Shown one piece after another: positions 13,279-14,132 of a stretch of 14,132 nt of DNA (position 1 is its first letter; every line of letters starts with the position of its first letter). This DNA comes from Piscirickettsiaceae bacterium (GTDB lineage Bacteria > Pseudomonadota > Gammaproteobacteria > Nitrosococcales > Methylophagaceae): NCBI GenBank assembly GCA_018646825.1, contig JABGUA010000190.1:1-14132 (forward strand). Reading direction: 5' to 3'. Made by a program: the position numbers and the translations under genes. The notes beneath the pieces are model-generated. The model saw nothing but the letters and a program-made list of their open reading frames with translations, had not been told where the DNA came from and searched no databases.

Positions 13279-14132
13279 TTATCGAATACTTTTCGAGGCA
13301 ATTACGATCATTTTTTCGACTTGCATATCTTCTAACGTGTACGGCACGCCACCCGTGCCTAGGCCAGACTGCCTTAGGCCTGCGAAAGGCATCCAATCAA
13401 CTCGGAATGCAGTATGTTCATTAATCATGACTGCTGATGCCGCTAAACGATCAGAGATATACATCGCATCGTCAATATTTGCGCTATAAACCGACGCTTG
13501 AAAAGCGACATCTAAACTGTTTGCATCTGCGATCGCTTGATCTAAATCATCAAAAGGATAGACGCAAACAACGGGGCCAAATATTTCTGCATTAGACACT
13601 TTACTGTCTTTTGGCGGATTAAATAATACGGTTGGCGCATAACAATGATTCGGTAAGGTATTGCCACCACAGAGTACTTCTGTTCCGACATCGACCGCTT
13701 CTTGCACCCATGTTGCGACGCGTTCGACTTCGCCTGCTCTGATCAATGGCCCGACTTCTGTTTTATCAGATAGGGGATCGCCAACAACCATCTTTTGTCC
13801 AGCAAGTGCTAATCTCTCTGCTACGTTTCGAGCAATGGATTCGTGCACATAAAGACGTTGTACAGACACACACACTTGGCCTGCATGATAAAAGCCCCCT
13901 TTTGCCAAGGCAGGAATCGCATTGTCAATGTCGGCATCTGCCGTCATAATCACAGGAGCAACGCCACCATGCTCTAAGGCACAGCGTGTTCCTGGTGCTA
14001 ATTTAGAGCGTAAATACCAACCCACTCTGGCACTGCCAATAAAGCTGAAGAAGGCGACTCTTGGATCCGTAACCAAGGCTTCTGCAATAGCGTGGTTTTC
14101 AGGTAATAAAACTTGGCACCATTCTGCAGGTA
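13279..14132 (-). CDS. NAD(P)-dependent aldehyde dehydrogenase, C-terminal part (cut by window edge)
   Basis: Aldehyde dehydrogenases oxidise aldehydes to acids using NAD(P)+. The last 283 residues are visible, starting PAEWCQVLLPENHA at the window edge. They include the cofactor-binding FSFIGSARVGW, the general-base glutamate in LEHGGVAPVI (visible residue 53), and the nucleophilic cysteine in GQVCVSVQR (visible residue 87, codon at 13872-13870). EIFGPVVCVYPFDD and the C-terminal FAGLRQSGLGTGG complete the pattern. The LEHGG and QVCVSVQR variants recall ALDH subgroups annotated as lactaldehyde- or phosphonoacetaldehyde-type enzymes, but the substrate cannot be told from the sequence. The start is outside the window; internal TTG or ATG codons are not starts. 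It ends 92 bp upstream of lexA in the same direction with no clear terminator, so some read-through into lexA is possible. Confidence 0.93.
   Translation of the reverse strand, partial: PAEWCQVLLPENHAIAEALVTDPRVAFFSFIGSARVGWYLRSKLAPGTRCALEHGGVAPVIMTADADIDNAIPALAKGGFYHAGQVCVSVQRLYVHESIARNVAERLALAGQKMVVGDPLSDKTEVGPLIRAGEVERVATWVQEAVDVGTEVLCGGNTLPNHCYAPTVLFNPPKDSKVSNAEIFGPVVCVYPFDDLDQAIADANSLDVAFQASVYSANIDDAMYISDRLAASAVMINEHTAFRVDWMPFAGLRQSGLGTGGVPYTLEDMQVEKMIVIASKSIR

Noticed and set aside
13214..13396. 60-codon open frame on the minus strand between the aldehyde dehydrogenase and lexA genes
   Set aside because: It overlaps the aldehyde dehydrogenase 3' end in another frame and covers the lexA promoter; no family features.
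1..14132. Mobile elements, CRISPR arrays, phage genes or toxin-antitoxin pairs
   Set aside because: No transposase, integrase, regular spaced repeats or flanking duplications were seen; nearly all sequence is accounted for by conserved genes.

Overview
The window (about 45% GC by eye) is a chromosomal stretch of a gammaproteobacterium. Its backbone is prfA-hemA, divergent from a TPR lipoprotein gene, then lolB, ispE, tRNA-Gln, prs, rplY/ctc, pth, ychF and tRNA-Met. From memory this is the order of the Pseudomonas hemA/prs neighbourhood. The lower GC and the protein flavour suggest a marine or methylotrophic lineage such as Methylophaga or another Thiotrichales-like group. That genus-level guess is inference only.

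Layout. Positions 1-1731, minus strand: the 5' part of prfA and the complete hemA, linking translation termination with the first committed step of haem synthesis. Positions 1732-2016: a divergent control region with a 12-bp perfect palindrome. Positions 2017-8934, plus strand: an envelope, isoprenoid and translation block. It holds a TPR lipoprotein, LolB (lipoprotein insertion into the outer membrane), IspE (MEP pathway), tRNA-Gln, PRPP synthetase, ribosomal protein L25/CTC, peptidyl-tRNA hydrolase and the ATPase YchF. A hairpin terminator or attenuator lies between prs and rplY. Positions 8935-9668: tRNA-Met behind a strong sigma70-like promoter, then trmL.

Positions 9672-14132 are all on the minus strand: mltD (three LysM domains), a divergent Y-family DNA polymerase, lexA, and the 3' part of an aldehyde dehydrogenase gene cut by the window edge. 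lexA and the polymerase gene look like a two-gene SOS operon. mltD follows but has its own promoter, placed so close to its ATG that the transcript is predicted to be leaderless.

Most of the window is conserved housekeeping sequence. The most interesting part is the lexA-polymerase unit. A clear promoter (TTGATC-17-TATATT) is followed at once by an 11-5-11 inverted repeat that does not look like the E. coli SOS box and may be the operator of this LexA. Secondary points are the leaderless mltD, mutually exclusive hairpins before rplY, a G-free Rho-site-like tract after tRNA-Met, and the hemA/TPR palindrome. No mobile element, CRISPR array or wholly new multi-gene system was seen.
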